This document shows, in pieces, positions 1 to 13,500 of a stretch of 64,000 bases of DNA (position 1 is the stretch's first letter; each line of letters starts with the position of its first letter). The translations under genes were made by a program, and so were the position numbers. This DNA comes from Nephromyces sp. MM_2019 (lineage: Eukaryota > Apicomplexa > Aconoidasida > Nephromycida), in assembly GCA_015657535.1 (NCBI GenBank), contig JADHZB010000102.1, positions 1-64,000 of the forward strand, written 5' to 3'. The notes beneath the pieces are model-generated. The model ran no database searches. It worked only from the letters and a program-made list of their open reading frames with translations, and was not told where the DNA came from.

Positions 1-716
1 GCACATATCCGCCAATAATTACAAGCTAATAAAAGATGAAAATTCTACACAAACAACACACAGTTTATGGAGAGCATGCAGGGAAGCTGCTCTATGGTGA
101 ACATCACATTATTAAGCATACCCACAGTAGATTAGCGACACACAATTAGGCTACTATAAAGGCTTTAATTGTATGCCAAAGAGGAAAATCAGATTTTCAT
201 GAATAGTGATAATCCAACTCTTTATATACGATAAATTAGTTCAAATAAAAGCATCCAAAAAAGAAAAAAACGTTTCCCTAGCAAATAAGCAGTCTTAAAA
301 TCACACACACAAACTCGCACCGACTATTTTCATCAAAAAAAGCAATGCGCCTATCCGACATACCTGCGACGGCGAAAAAATGCAGACGAATTCAGAGCTA
401 CCTGACGCAGTGGAGTTATGGGAGTGGAGGCTTCCATTCTAAATGGAAAAAGCCTCCTATTCACCGCTGCAGCTCTCTTCGTATCAAAGGGTAGCGGAGC
501 AAGCTGCAACACACAAGGAAGCTGGTTTTTATCAGCGATTTCAACGCAGTAACTATAAAGAGATTACGATAGATTATTTCGAGGCAATAAGAGTGTGGAA
601 GTAAAGCGAATCGCAAAAAGAAAAGTGTGTGAAACTCTCGCAGATATATAGACATATATATATCATCCACGCGATGAAAAGGAAAATGGGTAATTGCAGC
701 TTCCAGCAACGTAATC
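1..716. other. no recognised gene
   Basis: AT-rich sequence. The only sizeable open frame (461-730, minus) begins at TTG, has no family resemblance, and lies partly across the end of the next gene in a different frame. I see no exon with convincing splice sites here. Confidence 0.5.
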
Positions 717-1243
717 TCAACGCCAAGCAATAACCTTCAAATCATCAGAAAAGGGGTTATTCATGTAGCTTTTAATCGTCTTCAAATCATCAAAACCACC
801 GTTATTCATGCAGCTTTGCTCTCTATCTTCAATCATCAAAAACCACCAAATTCATTCATCTTCACTCTCATTCTACCCTCTAAAATCCTCGAATTCACCT
901 TCCTCTTCAGCTTTTTTTCCTGCTCATCGCTGATTCGCTTCAAAGGCCCCTCCAGCTTAGCAGAGCCTTCTTCTCGAGCATTCGGGCCGGTACTCCTCTT
1001 TGACTCCTCCCACCGGCGAATCCTTTCCCTTCTTCTCTGCAGTGAAGAGTTTCTCCTAGAAGCATTGCTTTTCACCAAAGCTATAGAAGGAGGTTGCCTG
1101 CTTGCTATGCTCGAATGCGATGCTAACAAATTATCCCCTTCATCGCTCTTTAACTCCATTTTCCTCCATCTCAGAGGGGCTGGAGGCCCTGTCGTATTAG
1201 CAGTGTTTCTCCTGCTTGGCAAGCGTTCAGTGGCTACTTCCAT
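717..1243 (-). CDS. Hypothetical basic protein, frameshifted near its C-terminus
   Basis: I do not recognise this protein. An ATG at 1241-1243, with an in-frame stop just upstream, opens about 134 codons. The product is very rich in Arg, Lys, Ser and Glu (for example RRRERIRRWEESKR) and looks like a disordered or nucleic-acid-binding protein. The frame meets TGA directly after MNEFGGF, at a run of five A/T bases (838-842). One extra base in that run would carry the frame through two further 45-47 bp repeat units to a stop at 717-719, ending in DDLKVIAWR. The repeated peptide in those units is GGFDDLKxIKSYMNN-like. The break may be a homopolymer sequencing error, a real frameshift or a decayed gene. 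A single exon is assumed; the ATG is preceded by cag, so an upstream exon is possible. The opposite strand is also open here but reads as a shadow. Confidence 0.45.
732..847 (-). repeat. Short tandem repeat at the 3' end of the small basic ORF
   Basis: Two full units (756-800, 45 bp; 801-847, 47 bp) and a partial one (732-755). On the minus strand the units start GGTGGTTTT and end CATGAATAAC. The 45 bp unit keeps a reading frame of 15 codons, while the 47 bp unit breaks it. Confidence 0.7.
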
Positions 1244-4200
1244 ACTGTTTAATAATAGCTAGAGCTGCTGGTTAAGCAGAAAATGAGTTTATATGTTTGA
1301 AAAACTGAAGATTCTAGGGTTTTACGTCTTTGACGATGCTTTTCTCCCAGGGATTCCTCAGAAAATACACGTTTAAGCACTACTTAAGCATTCTCAGAGT
1401 GTGAGCACACCTTTATCGCCTCATCACTGCTGCAGCAGCATTCTCAAAGTGTGTGTAAATTACCTAAACGTATGCACTTAAAATATTTTTAAGAGAAACG
1501 AAGTTTTGGTAGGAATAAGTTTCTCAGTAGATACTAGTTTATTTACTCTTTTTTTGGAGTGGAGTAGATGTTTTTGACAAAAATATATGAAGCGATTGCA
1601 AATAAGCTGATAATCAAAGAGATAACGTAGCAATAGCAGGAGGAAAGCTTACTACTCAAAGAATAAGAAAACTTCATTAACTACTGACTCAATAGTGTAT
1701 GAGAAGCATAGAGAACTTAAAGGCTTTAATTTCAACTTTTGATGGATATATTTTGAGTAAAGGGGTATGAGCGGCATGTTATATAGGTTAAGTGTGTAAA
1801 GAGAGTGATTTTAGATTCAGGGAAATAAGCATGAGTCTGAAAGCCAGCTTATGTTTTATGAAGATGAAACGGAGAAGTTTTTATGAAAATTACAAGGAAT
1901 CTGCATAGATAAATCTTTAGGGAAAGTGCTATTCAGTAGTACACGAGGTGAGCAAACTAGTTCAAAAAAGAATGAATTCATTGAATAGAAATCTTCCAAA
2001 AAAACTTGTAAAAACACATAAAAAAGCGTAAATTCATCAAAGTGAATGACATTGCAGTACATGAATACATCTGCATCGCCAAAGATTCGAGAGTCCTCGT
2101 ACCCTCTAAGCAAAAGAAAAATGCGCTCACAAATCCCTTCAAAGGAATCATCATCAAGCGTATATAAAAAATCGCTCATGCGGATCTACTCTCTTTGCAG
2201 CTCTAAACACTTGAATTTCAACGTCAATTTCATTCAAAGAGCAGGGAACAAAATTATACCGTTAAACGCAGATTTTTAGTAAATAAAAGATATGTACTCT
2301 CTAGAGGTATATTTGTAATTTTAGATATAAAAAATTGAAGACATCATACTCTGTAGCTCTTTCTTTAATGAACTCTAATATTCTTCAACAAGTGCGTAAT
2401 GCAAGCATCAATCTTAAAAGAAACAAATAATAGATTTCATGAAAAATTAAATGTTGAATAAATCAATATTAAAAGATAATAAATACACACACAAAAATGG
2501 CTCAAGAAAATTCGCTTTGATCATTCTGCAATCATTAACTTGCTGTAAAAAGGCAGCTCGTGCCGTCTCAACGCTAGTCTAATGAGTAGCAAAAACTGCA
2601 GGTTCTAGCAAAACCATAATTTGCTGGTTAATTATAGCTTTCCAGGTGAAAAGATGGAAGATACAATTGCACCCTAGACACATGCCGCTGCTAAGCTATG
2701 GAAAATATTCCAATTGTGGAACTATACAATGCAAACACTTTCAAGTAGAAAAAGTGCTAAAAAATCATCAAAATTGAAGATGTGGTTATGCAAAGAAACG
2801 GAAAGCTTCACATAGCACCCAGTAACATAAGCGAAGGCTCGCGTTTAACAATATGCTACGTAAATGATCACAACGTACCTCAGTTATGAGAGAAAAAAAA
2901 TTTCTTTCTAAAAAAAAAAAGGGGCATGGTTTTCGAATTCGCGGAAGACGTGAGATCAGAAACTTTCATTAGTATAGAGTACCTTCCTAGGTCCAGGATA
3001 AATCGTCCTCGGTAAACAGCGTGAACACATATCTTCATGCCATCTGCTTTGATTTTAAGACCAAGGAGTCGTTGGAGGAAGTTTCACAGGCTGCAAGAAA
3101 GACTAGAACATCTGATGGAACAAAAAAAAGATGTGCAGTACACCAAGAAAAGCTGAGAAGAAACAGGCTATTTTAAGCGCCTACTGCAAAAAGGTGGACT
3201 TGTGTTGTGTGGGGTTAATCTACGCAGTATTCATGTGGAAGTACGCGTTATATTTCGCACTCAAGCGAGCATATCACTAGCTCTTTACTGAATGCCTTTA
3301 GAACGTAGAAGCAAACTCATGGGTGCTGTGATCCTCAGTAAGTTCCACTCTTTTCCCCCAGGTGATTTAGCAGAGTCATTTCCCACCCATTGCTTACTTT
3401 ACTATTCCAAAAACGCAAGTCACTGAATGCACTCCACGAAGCGTTGCCGTGTAAACCTTCCCTCCTCTCATGTTTTTTTCCTAACCCACCCAGTCTTTGC
3501 CTTGGTGTTGCTCAGCCGAGTGCTCTTTTAAAATAATCTTTTTTCCATGAGCAAAGACCAAAAAATTGATTTCGCATTTTAAGCGGAAGCTGGAAAAGGC
3601 TAAAAGAGGGGTGACATTCAATGGTGCATTCCGCGAGCTCTACACACAAACCGGCATAACATAGTGCTTAATCCAGAAATAGCCATCACTGCGCAATCAA
3701 TTTTCAAAATGCCTTTGAGCAGTCGTGACAGGAAATAAGCTCCCTCGAGGTTTTCCTATATTATTACTATAAAAGGTTGCATTGCCTTCAAAACTATCAA
3801 ATTTTGTGAACAGTTTTTACAGTTTAAACGAAATATCAAAATATGCTATTATAGGTAGAGAGCTCAAAGTTTGACACAAATTTACCCCTTGCCCTGTTTA
3901 GCAGAAAATACTAGAGCAGCCGAGATTATCTCTCCTTCATATCGCAGAGTAATTTTCCATTAGCGCATTATACCCCCAGTTCATTTTACTCGCTTTTCCT
4001 ACTTCACAGGTGTACCTAAATCAGACAAGGACATGCATATTAGTGTACGTGGGGATACCATCGACGGTCGCTGGAGGACGGATCAGCGCCGAAACAGAAC
4101 GACAATTCATTATTTTTATTTATGAACATGCAATGGGGAATGCCGAGAATGTAGTCCACAAAAAAACCTTTGTTAATTCATGTAATGTTCTGTTGGGTTC

Positions 4201-7200
4201 TTTTCGGGATGTCCTACTAATTAGCGCGTCTTCCTCAGGACAGAAGTGAGCAGGCTGCTTCGCACCGTCTATGCGTTGCTCGTATAATGGCTCTACAGTT
4301 TCAGTCACAAACTTGAACCGCGGGTTCGACAGATTTGGTCTTGCGTTGCATTGTCTCTGACTTTGGGTATTTTTATTTCTATACCAACCTAGTAAAGTGT
4401 AGTCTACCTCTAATGAGCAAAACTTTGGTGCTTTACGATGCCAGGAAGTCCTTCAGTGTGTAGCAGCATCCGTGGCTGCCGCAGTGTATAATTTTTTTTA
4501 ATCATTGAACTGTCACTGTGACTGGAATTTTTCTTTAGTACTGGCCAGTTCCGGCATACTAACAGGATTGGGCTGGCATTAAAGTGGTTTCATGCAGTAA
4601 TTAATAGCTTTGGTTCAACTGTTTCGTTAAAATATTTCCTGAGTAGTGCTGATTTTGTTGATTCAAGCGCTTTTTGTGTTTTTTTTAATTTCTTATATTA
4701 GTTGAGTTTATGATGCATTTTGATAAGAAAATTATTCAAGTGGCCCAATGCAGTAACTCAGCTTTTGCCACGATTTTACAGTGATGGCTTGCCAATATAT
4801 TCGCTGTGCGAAGAAAAATCTTCCGAAGTTAATTGTTACTTGCTGGTGTAGTTTTTGTTGGGTTCCAGATATTAGTAGAAAATCACATCATGTGAATGGG
4901 ATTTTAACCCCGTAGAAAAAGCGTGAAAACTATTTTTAAGGGCTCAAAAATTGTGCTGCGGTTCATTAGCAAATGAAATGTCACATACCACTCGGGACAT
5001 CCTATGTGCCATTGGGAGTATGTAATAGACCAACCTCATCCAGTAACCGCATACATGTGCTAGCCTATACAAATACGATTACCAACTTTGCAGCGACTCT
5101 CGCGACTGCCGTATAACCTCAGAGGCAACGCACCCATTTCCTTCATCATATTTTGGTTCAGTCAATTTACTACCGTCATTAATTCCTCTCACTGCCATGC
5201 CAACGTACTACCTGCCCTTTCTTTTCATAGTCCTGCTTGCTTTTGCTATTAACATGCTACTTCCCATAGTCATCCTCCCTTTTTTTATGCTATGTTCTCG
5301 CTACGAAAAAGAAGTCCTTAAACGGTTGGAATCACTAATTAACTGATGCATCATTGACGTGACCCAGTGGTAAGCTTTGCTGAAATCATTTACGGCCTAT
5401 GTGGATTGCTTTCTTTACTTCTTAGCCATTAAGGAATGCTGTCTAGATTGCCTAAGTACGAAAAATGTAGGGCGAAGGAAATTCAGAATGATTTAAGCTA
5501 AGATTTAATCTGTTTTGAAACATGTAAAAGTAATTTATTGATAGAAATGGATTATAGAGCACTAATACAAGAGATAAATGTTGACACCGCATACATGTAG
5601 AGTTGCAATAGATTGGGGTAATAAAAATATTTTACGCGCCCGTTCTACCGTAATCAAAGGACATTGTGAAGGTGCTGCATTCATAAAGGGGTATTTTTGA
5701 GCCGGGGGGTTCAGCTTAGTATGCTGGGGTCCTACTGATATGCAGGGGTGAAAATTTTTATGCACCAGCTCTCTGTAGCTCCATATTTACGCTCAGCTTT
5801 TTAAATGATATCCTCTCATTTCTTGGCTGATGAATAAAAAATTTGATATTCTTCGACATACTGCTTAGCTAATAAACCTCAGGCCATAAATTGCACTTCT
5901 CTAAGAAATGATCATATAAAAGCTAGCCGTCCGCATATAGGGCATCACTTCATATGACAGCTTATCATATTGGATGGGATTCTTATTAAGAAAATACCAA
6001 TAAGATACTTATCTCTGGGATAGAGTAAAAGAGAATAAGTTCCTTATTCTTTTATGGAGCTAAGAAGTAGTTCTTTTTTACTAGCATCTTGCTCGGCCGC
6101 GCTTCTTGCTATTTGTTTACTTCGGTTCTACTTATTTTCCACGAGCTTCCATTACTCATGCAAGATAGCACCCTTGTTTTGTCTTCTACACTGGTTCAAC
6201 TATACAGTTTCAGACATTTTGCGTCAATAAATGGATGGTGAAAAGGAAAATTTCATTCTTTTCCTGACATTAAAATTTCTGGCTCGAATATCGCCCATCT
6301 TTCTTAAAAATACCTTTATAAGGTACTCATTGGCCTACAAAATGATTTTGGGAAAAGGGATTATCATGCAAACGTAGTTTAAGTTACGTACTACATGACA
6401 CGGATATTTTACTCGGCGATTGCAAAAGTATTGTAGCATCCTTATTCTCTTGGTAATAGCAGGCGAAGAACATGTAGCCATCCAAACTTTGAGGCGTACA
6501 ACGCTACTAAACTTTACGTTAATCCTGAAGTACCACATAAAATTACATTAAAAGCTGAGGAAAGAATGAAGTGTCAGTGTATTAATGAAGAACTTTTCGG
6601 TTAATACTAGTCAAGTAATCAACTTAATACTTCTACCCAAGGCTAAGGAAATCATAAAAAATGTTAAATCATTGAAGATGTGTATATCACGAAATTTGTT
6701 GTATCCCCCTCCAAAAGAGCGATTTAATGTTGACGTGAAAATATTTGATATTATATCATTCGCAAGCCTGTTACAAATTTGCACGGTGTTGGAGTTGTCA
6801 AACGAGAAGTCTTTATAGCCCAGTCCATAGCTACAGTGGTCCATAACCGCGGTACTAACCATAAAAATCACCCCGAATGCACTTTACCCTAGCTATCTGG
6901 AACATTCAAAACTACCCAGATTGCACCCCCGCCGCTCACGTACCCCGTACCGGTAGGCGGCCGCACGAAGCAGAGTGTAACATATCCAGGGGCGGACGCT
7001 TTTTGTCCTCAGCCTGGCTCCTTTCAACCCGTTTTTACCTTGTCTTTGGTAATACTTTTTCATGCAAGCGACAAGTTTTGAAGATATTCGAGCATTTACC
7101 CTTCATCGATGGGCTGCAAGCCTCGTAAGCAACCTTGCAGCCCGATTACTTATTTCCACAGGTTATGGCTCTGGTAAATACATAGGCTCCCTCTTCAGTG

Positions 7201-7537
7201 TTTATGTCCTGGCCTTCCCTGCTGCATTTGGAGAAACCACTATATATTCATTTTGTAGGTTTTCAATACTGTGTACAAGGTTGCTTTGGGGATTTTTGTT
7301 TGCGAAATTTATTCGTGGCCCTATATAGCCTTTTGTTCAGGGGAGATTACCCCATTTCCTGTACGTAGCGCCCTTTTATTTATCTGTTATAATTTGGTAT
7401 CATCGCATGTCGTCGCAAGTATTTCTCTGATGATGGCCCATTGCATGGGCAGCTTCATTGCAGGGCAATCAAAGTGTTTTTTGCCATCTTTCAACCTCCC
7501 ATTCTCATGCTTTGGTGATGATCTTATCTGAAATAAT
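1244..7537. other. Long stretch without a supported gene
   Basis: About 6.3 kb. The most gene-like piece is a minus-strand ATG frame at 1856-2179. It begins with an acidic stretch (MSDFLYTLDDDSFEGICERI) but decays into low-quality sequence with no clear donor; it could be a first exon, at low confidence. Plus-strand frames at 4010-4249 and 6877-7531 have no family resemblance. The latter lie immediately upstream of the RING gene and may be 5' untranslated sequence or an upstream exon. Confidence 0.4.
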
Positions 7538-10500
7538 ATGGTCGAAGTGAATTTGGAGTCGGGTAATTCTTGTTTGAGCAATCCGAGGTCAGGAGATGTT
7601 GGACTGACCTCTGATGGCGCTTCTGCGAGTGCCGTTGAGGTTTATCCTGGGTCTGCAGAATCTCCCACAGGGTCTACTCCATTTGATTCCACTTTCACAG
7701 AGGAGTCTAATGGCTCTCGAATTTTTAAGCATGGCGAAGAATCCGATTTAAACCGCGATACGACAGCTCCACGCGAGTTAAACCTATTGAAGACCTCCGA
7801 ATCTCTTCAGCAAAAAGCCTTTCAGGCACATGAAAATGCCACTCCGTATGATAACCGCTCTTCACACGATAAGGAACCCCCTTTGTTGCTTGGAATACCT
7901 TGTGAATCCGGGGTTGATGCAAAGTGCTCTGAAAGCTATTCCCCGAAAGGTAATGCTAAAGGTGGAATATCCAAGTCTCCTCCTAAAACTACTTTATCAT
8001 TAATGTTTATATAATTTATACACTAGTCTTGAACTTAAAGCTAAAAACTCTACCTTGTGCATAAACTTTGAATTAATTTTTGAATCAGGAGTATCACCTC
8101 CTGCAGGTAAATAAAAGATTCCTCATGTCAAGAACAGGTGTATTTTTCTACAGCTCATTATGTAGCCACCTACTCCTTCTTGAGGGGAATTTGTTTTAAA
8201 AATGTTAAAAATGACGCGCGTATAGTGGATATACGAGGCGCTCCGGCATAGATAAAAAAGGGCATAATTACATCATAAACAATTTTACTCTCATACTTGG
8301 GATAGGTTAGATTATAGTTGTGTAGAAGGTTCTAGATTTCGAGGTTTCGTTGGGTAATTTTTTGTTCTACACTATTAAAGTGATGCGTTTTTGGTTTATT
8401 GCTTCAATTTTGCCTTTTGTTTCAGTTTTTGAAGGGTAGCTCGTTTATTTATCATATTTTATCCTTTGAGACTCAAATTTTTGTTCTTCTTATGATTCTT
8501 CTTCAGTTAGTCGTACAGCCTCATCGGTCGGTAGCTCTGAAGGTGTAGACAGAACAGACGGTGGTAGCTCCGGCAGTACATTATGGGGGAAAACAAAGGA
8601 GGAATACATTATGATGAAGGAAGTACTTCCTGAGGGGTTAGATCTTTATGATGTAGTCTCAAAGCCACGCCGTCTTTCCGATCCTGGAATATTGGAGCAG
8701 ACGAGCAGCCTTACTTTGTCAGATTTAAGGACGGATCTCAGCTGTCCTATTTGTATGGGTTAGACATTTGTGTGCGTAAAAGAAGAGGGTTTTGAAAGTA
8801 CATTGTGATATATTAAACTCTATTTTTGCCTGCGTGCCTAGGAAATTATCTGCACACAAGATATCAGCTTTTGCTAAATCAATTTTTCTATTTGCAACTT
8901 TATGAAGGCACAAGAGGAAGTAGTTTCTTTACCCTTTTGGCTAGCAGACACTTTCATTTTTTTAGTGCTTTTTTTTGGAAAGTTTGGCGTGGTTTAAGGG
9001 GCTTCTGAGGAGTCTTTTTGATGCAAAATACCTCTGAAGAAGGCAATTTACTCAATTTTTTCAAGTGATGGACAGGAAGCCAGAGGAATCTCTGGAAATT
9101 TGAATAGTAGCTCTTCCCTGGTGACGTACATGTGCAGCCATAATATGAAGATATTTTCAGCAGGAACTAGTATGCTTTCCACCACCGACGTTGCCTTAAT
9201 ATCAAGCCATGCCTAATTTTTTAGTTTCAAACTTTGATGGGTGCTCATTCCTGTGTTTGCCTCTTTAGCAGCATATTTTGAGGCATCTTCAATTTTTTTC
9301 TGTAGTTAAACATCTTCCAAAACCTCCTTAACAGTATGAACTTGATTAAATAACCTGAATGAAGCTTATTTTTCCGCCCCCCCCGTTTTTCATTGTGCTT
9401 CTTCTTCTTCTTGCGTGTTCTCCCTCCTTGTGGTCTTCTCCCCAAAGAAAATGGTTGAGGAAATCCACGCGATAGGAAAATTAATCGAGTGTAGCTTTCC
9501 CACACACCACAAAAAATTCTTTCTACTATCTGCTAGCAGCTTTTTGTCGCAGAATTTTTACTTTTTCTACTGAAAAACATCCTTTTTTGCTTCTTTTAGG
9601 AGTTCTTCAGCACACAGTTGTCGTGAAGAGTTGTCTTCACAGATTCTGCGCGGAATGCATTGAAAAATGTGTGAGAATTGGGTATGTTTAAGATTTTATG
9701 TATATTTTTTTTAAATTCTGTATTTTATTAGCTCAAGCAAACGTACGAAATGAATATATTCGTGGCTTTTTGCGTCTTCGTCGCTTTGCTTTGGTGTGTG
9801 TGTGTGTGGCTAAGATTCTCTTCCGTAGATAATGTAGGCCCACAAACACACGCGAGCCTTTCTAAGGTTTTATTCATTCATTTTACCCCTGAATATAGCA
9901 AAAATATCGCACTTTATGTTTTCATGGAAAAATAGTTGAATTTCCCCCCTCATTACATATACTTATTCATCTACTGCTGCGTTTTGAAGACTTTAATTTA
10001 TTTAAATTGAGGAATTCCGTGTGTTCAAAGGGAGGATGATATGCAAGCTGCTGGCTTTTCCATTCATGAAGTCTTCTTCATAGCTTACTAATCGTATTTG
10101 AGATACTCTTCCCCAGTTTTTTATATTTTGCGTTTATCCGCCTAGTGTGTGGATTGTCTTCATTAAGTGTAAAGTTGATGTGATTTTATTCGCCTAGTGT
10201 ATAGAATATCTTCATTAGGTATAAAATTAATGTCAAACACTCTTCCATATGTTGTGTGTACGGCATAGGAGCAACTATATGCTGTTTCTGACAGAAAATG
10301 GCAGCTTGTAGTGAGTGAAGACTCATTGAAACAACCCTTGAGAGAGTCTTAACGTCACCTTAGTAACCACAAAAAAGCTAGAATTTAAGCAAAAGATTCT
10401 ACCTCAGGCTTTGGTGGAAGATATAGCTTAAAATATGCTATTAGATTATTTGTGCTGCAGAAATTTAAAGAGGGTGGATTTGGTTCTTAGAGCTTTTTTT

Positions 10501-13500
10501 ACGCGTGTGTCTTGCAGCATACGCGAATGCCCACAGTGTCGGATTCATGTAGCTTCCCGCCGATCTTTAAGAGCTGACCCAGTATTTGATCAAATCATCA
10601 ACCGCTTGTTTCCTGATGTGGAGGTGAAGTGTATGTTTTTTGTGTTTTCGCTTGGTTTTTTGACGTTTTCGGGGGGAAATTAAGTGTTATCAAACGCTTT
10701 TTTCTGTTATTTTTTATTAGAAATTTGATGAAATGCATACGTTTGCAATCATTTTATTTGATTTATTAGTGAATTCTCCACTGCAGATCTTTGTTTTACT
10801 TTTAATCTTGTTCGTTTGCTTCTTTTGCTTTTTTTCGTTGTTGTTCTTCCTCGTCTTTTTCTTTTGTATTTCCTCTGCTTCATGTTTTGTGTGTGTTAGC
10901 ATTTTTTTGGATTCCATGCTATTTGTGTACATATGGTGTCCATTAACCAACTACCTTCCGTCTGATTATCAGCAAGGGCTTGGTTTTAAGTTTGTGTGTG
11001 TCTTCAGTGTCGTCGATTGTGTGCATTGGACTTGGTATGTTGTTCGTGTGGAACTCGATGTGTTTGTGAGCTTCCTCTTATTGCTCTTTGTGTGTGTATG
11101 TGAGCTTCCGTGCTATTTTTTTTCCGATTAACTTGATTATCAGCTTATTTCAACATCTACTATACCCTTCTGGCAGCATATCTAACTCGTTTATATGGAT
11201 GGTGTATGCTGCTCTCCTAAACTCTTGCCCTAGCATTTTTGTGTGCATGGACCTTCTTTCCACATGAAATCGTGCAGCAACTTGATAAGCTGCAGTTTAC
11301 GTACATCTCATCACATTTTTATGCAACATAAAAAGATTTAGGGAGAAAATCTGCGATTTGATTTACTTTGTTTTGGCTAATTTTCCGATAATTTGTATGA
11401 ATCCCGTATAGAAAAGCTGTTTTCTCTGTAATGTTGCTTTTTAGGCATTTGAGGAGAAGAACCAGTCGCTTTTAGCAGAGGTTAATAAGCGCTTTGCTAT
11501 CCGACACGATGACCCCCCCGGGGTTAACAAATCTTACAATATGGAAAATGAAGTTTTAGGTAGGTATTTTTTTATTGTGTTTAAGGCTTCAAAAACGTTT
11601 TACCTTCTTTTTGAATGGCTTTTTTATGTGTTATAGAATGATTTACTTTTCAAATTTTGTGTGTGTGTGTGTGTGTGTCGCCAGAGATATACATCTCAAT
11701 TGCATCTGCCGGTAAATTTTTCTTAAGCTTAACAGCCGCTTCTATCAACTTATTGATTGTAGTGTGTGTACTTGTAATTTTCAATGTAACTTCTCGATAT
11801 TTTATGCATCATTATACATGAGTGTGCTCATTATATATCATCGTGATTTTAGTGCTTTAAGCTGAAGCTCTACCTCTTCCCGAGCTTTAAGAGACGTTTC
11901 TCGCCTTTTTACCTGCATTGCATTTGTGGGGGAGGTAGATCACCACTTTTTTTCGCTATGAAAGGCATAAATTTATCTAAGCTGCTATTAACCGTCAATA
12001 AACAATCATCCTCTATTTAGAGCTGTTTTTATGGTTTTGGTATTTCATTTCTATTTCTTTATAATTTTAGCTGTAAGATACGCTTTTTCGCAGTTTTTTT
12101 TCAGCATCTATTTCTGCGTCTTTGATTTTATGTTTCTTCTCTTCTTCGTGTGATGAATTTCCCGTCTGATTTTTCCACTCTCTGTAGCTATTCTTTAGCT
12201 TAATTAAACCAATTTCATGACTTTTTGGAACATTTTTATTCACTAACTATACCTTTATACCGGCTGTTATACCTTCTGGTGCTGTTTATATTCTGCTTCT
12301 TCAAACTCACATTTCTTAAAAAAAAAATTTTCTTGCAGGTGGCCGTGCAGTTAGCGGTAGGGCCAGCCCTATTTCTGCACCCTTGTCTTCACCTTCAAAC
12401 AACCTAAGGAGCGGAGTTTATGTCGGCTCAGACGGAGCAGCTCAGCAACGTGATTGCTGTAGTGGTATATCTTTTTCATCACATTTTAGAGATTCTGACT
12501 CGATTGGAGTATCAACGGTTGCCGATGGAAGACTTAAAAGGGCAGAAAAGCGTCGAAGAAAGAGGGAAATTGAAGCTCAGATCAGAAAGATACCGACTGA
12601 TGGCAAACTTCATTTTGAATTAGTCGCTGATCCTTCTTTACCTGATCTTCCCAGCTTGCCTGGCAACAATGTATGGGAGTGCTTCGATGCTGCTATTTAA
12701 TGTTTTTCCCGAGTATTTAGTCATGCTATTTTTGGAAGAATCTGAATTGCAAGGCTAATTAAAGAGGCTGGGATAGCATGGCATTTTTAGATAATTTTGT
12801 TTTGTTGGAAAATTTGAAAATTCTGAGGTTTTTTGTGTTGAAGATTCTTCATCTTCAACTGAAAAACATCAAAATGTCGTTTCAGATTTGCTTGAAAATT
12901 TTTTTCGTGGTAATTTTTACTCGTATGCATAGGCTGTTTCCCAGGTTTGCTCTTGGTTGTGAACAAATCAAGGTTTATAAAATTTTCTTGAAGAGGTGGC
13001 TGTGCCATATTTTGGATATTTTCCTCGGAGTCTTCAGCTTTTATCTATTCCTCCTATGAATTTTTTAAGTTTTTTATTCGCAGCGTCTCTCACTATTTTT
13101 ATGCTTATTTTTCGAAGTTTCGAATTTTTTCCCCATTAAAGATTGCAGTTTTGTCTAATTGTCATTGTACTCCATTTCAATAGCTATTTACTCCAATTTT
13201 CAGAGAATATCTACTGATGGCCATCTAACGGTACTGCAACTGACGAGATATCTTTCTTACTTAATTGAATTAAATGATGACCAAGTATTGAAGCTCTACA
13301 CCAAGGTAATGGAAATTTACTCTTTAGTAGAACCAAAATGCATCACTTCTGATTTTCCTAGTGTGTGTGCAGCATCTGGGATGTTGCGCTTTGATATGGT
13401 TTTCTGTTTGTTTCTACTCTGAAATTTAGGCCGAGGTGAAGGTGACTCACCTCCATGGCGTTTAGTTGCTTACCCGGTCGTAGTGTACAATTTCAATGTG

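Noticed and set aside
816..1262. A 148-codon plus-strand ORF
   Set aside because: Shadow of the minus-strand basic ORF. Its Leu/Ser/Phe-rich product reflects the complement of Arg/Glu/Lys codons.
4300..4345. A tRNA-like T-loop string (GGGTTCGAC)
   Set aside because: No matching acceptor stem or anticodon arm could be drawn around it.
10733..11131. A 132-codon plus-strand hydrophobic ORF
   Set aside because: It lies in intron 4 of the RING gene and consists of T/GT-rich low-complexity sequence; the flanking exons splice over it in phase.
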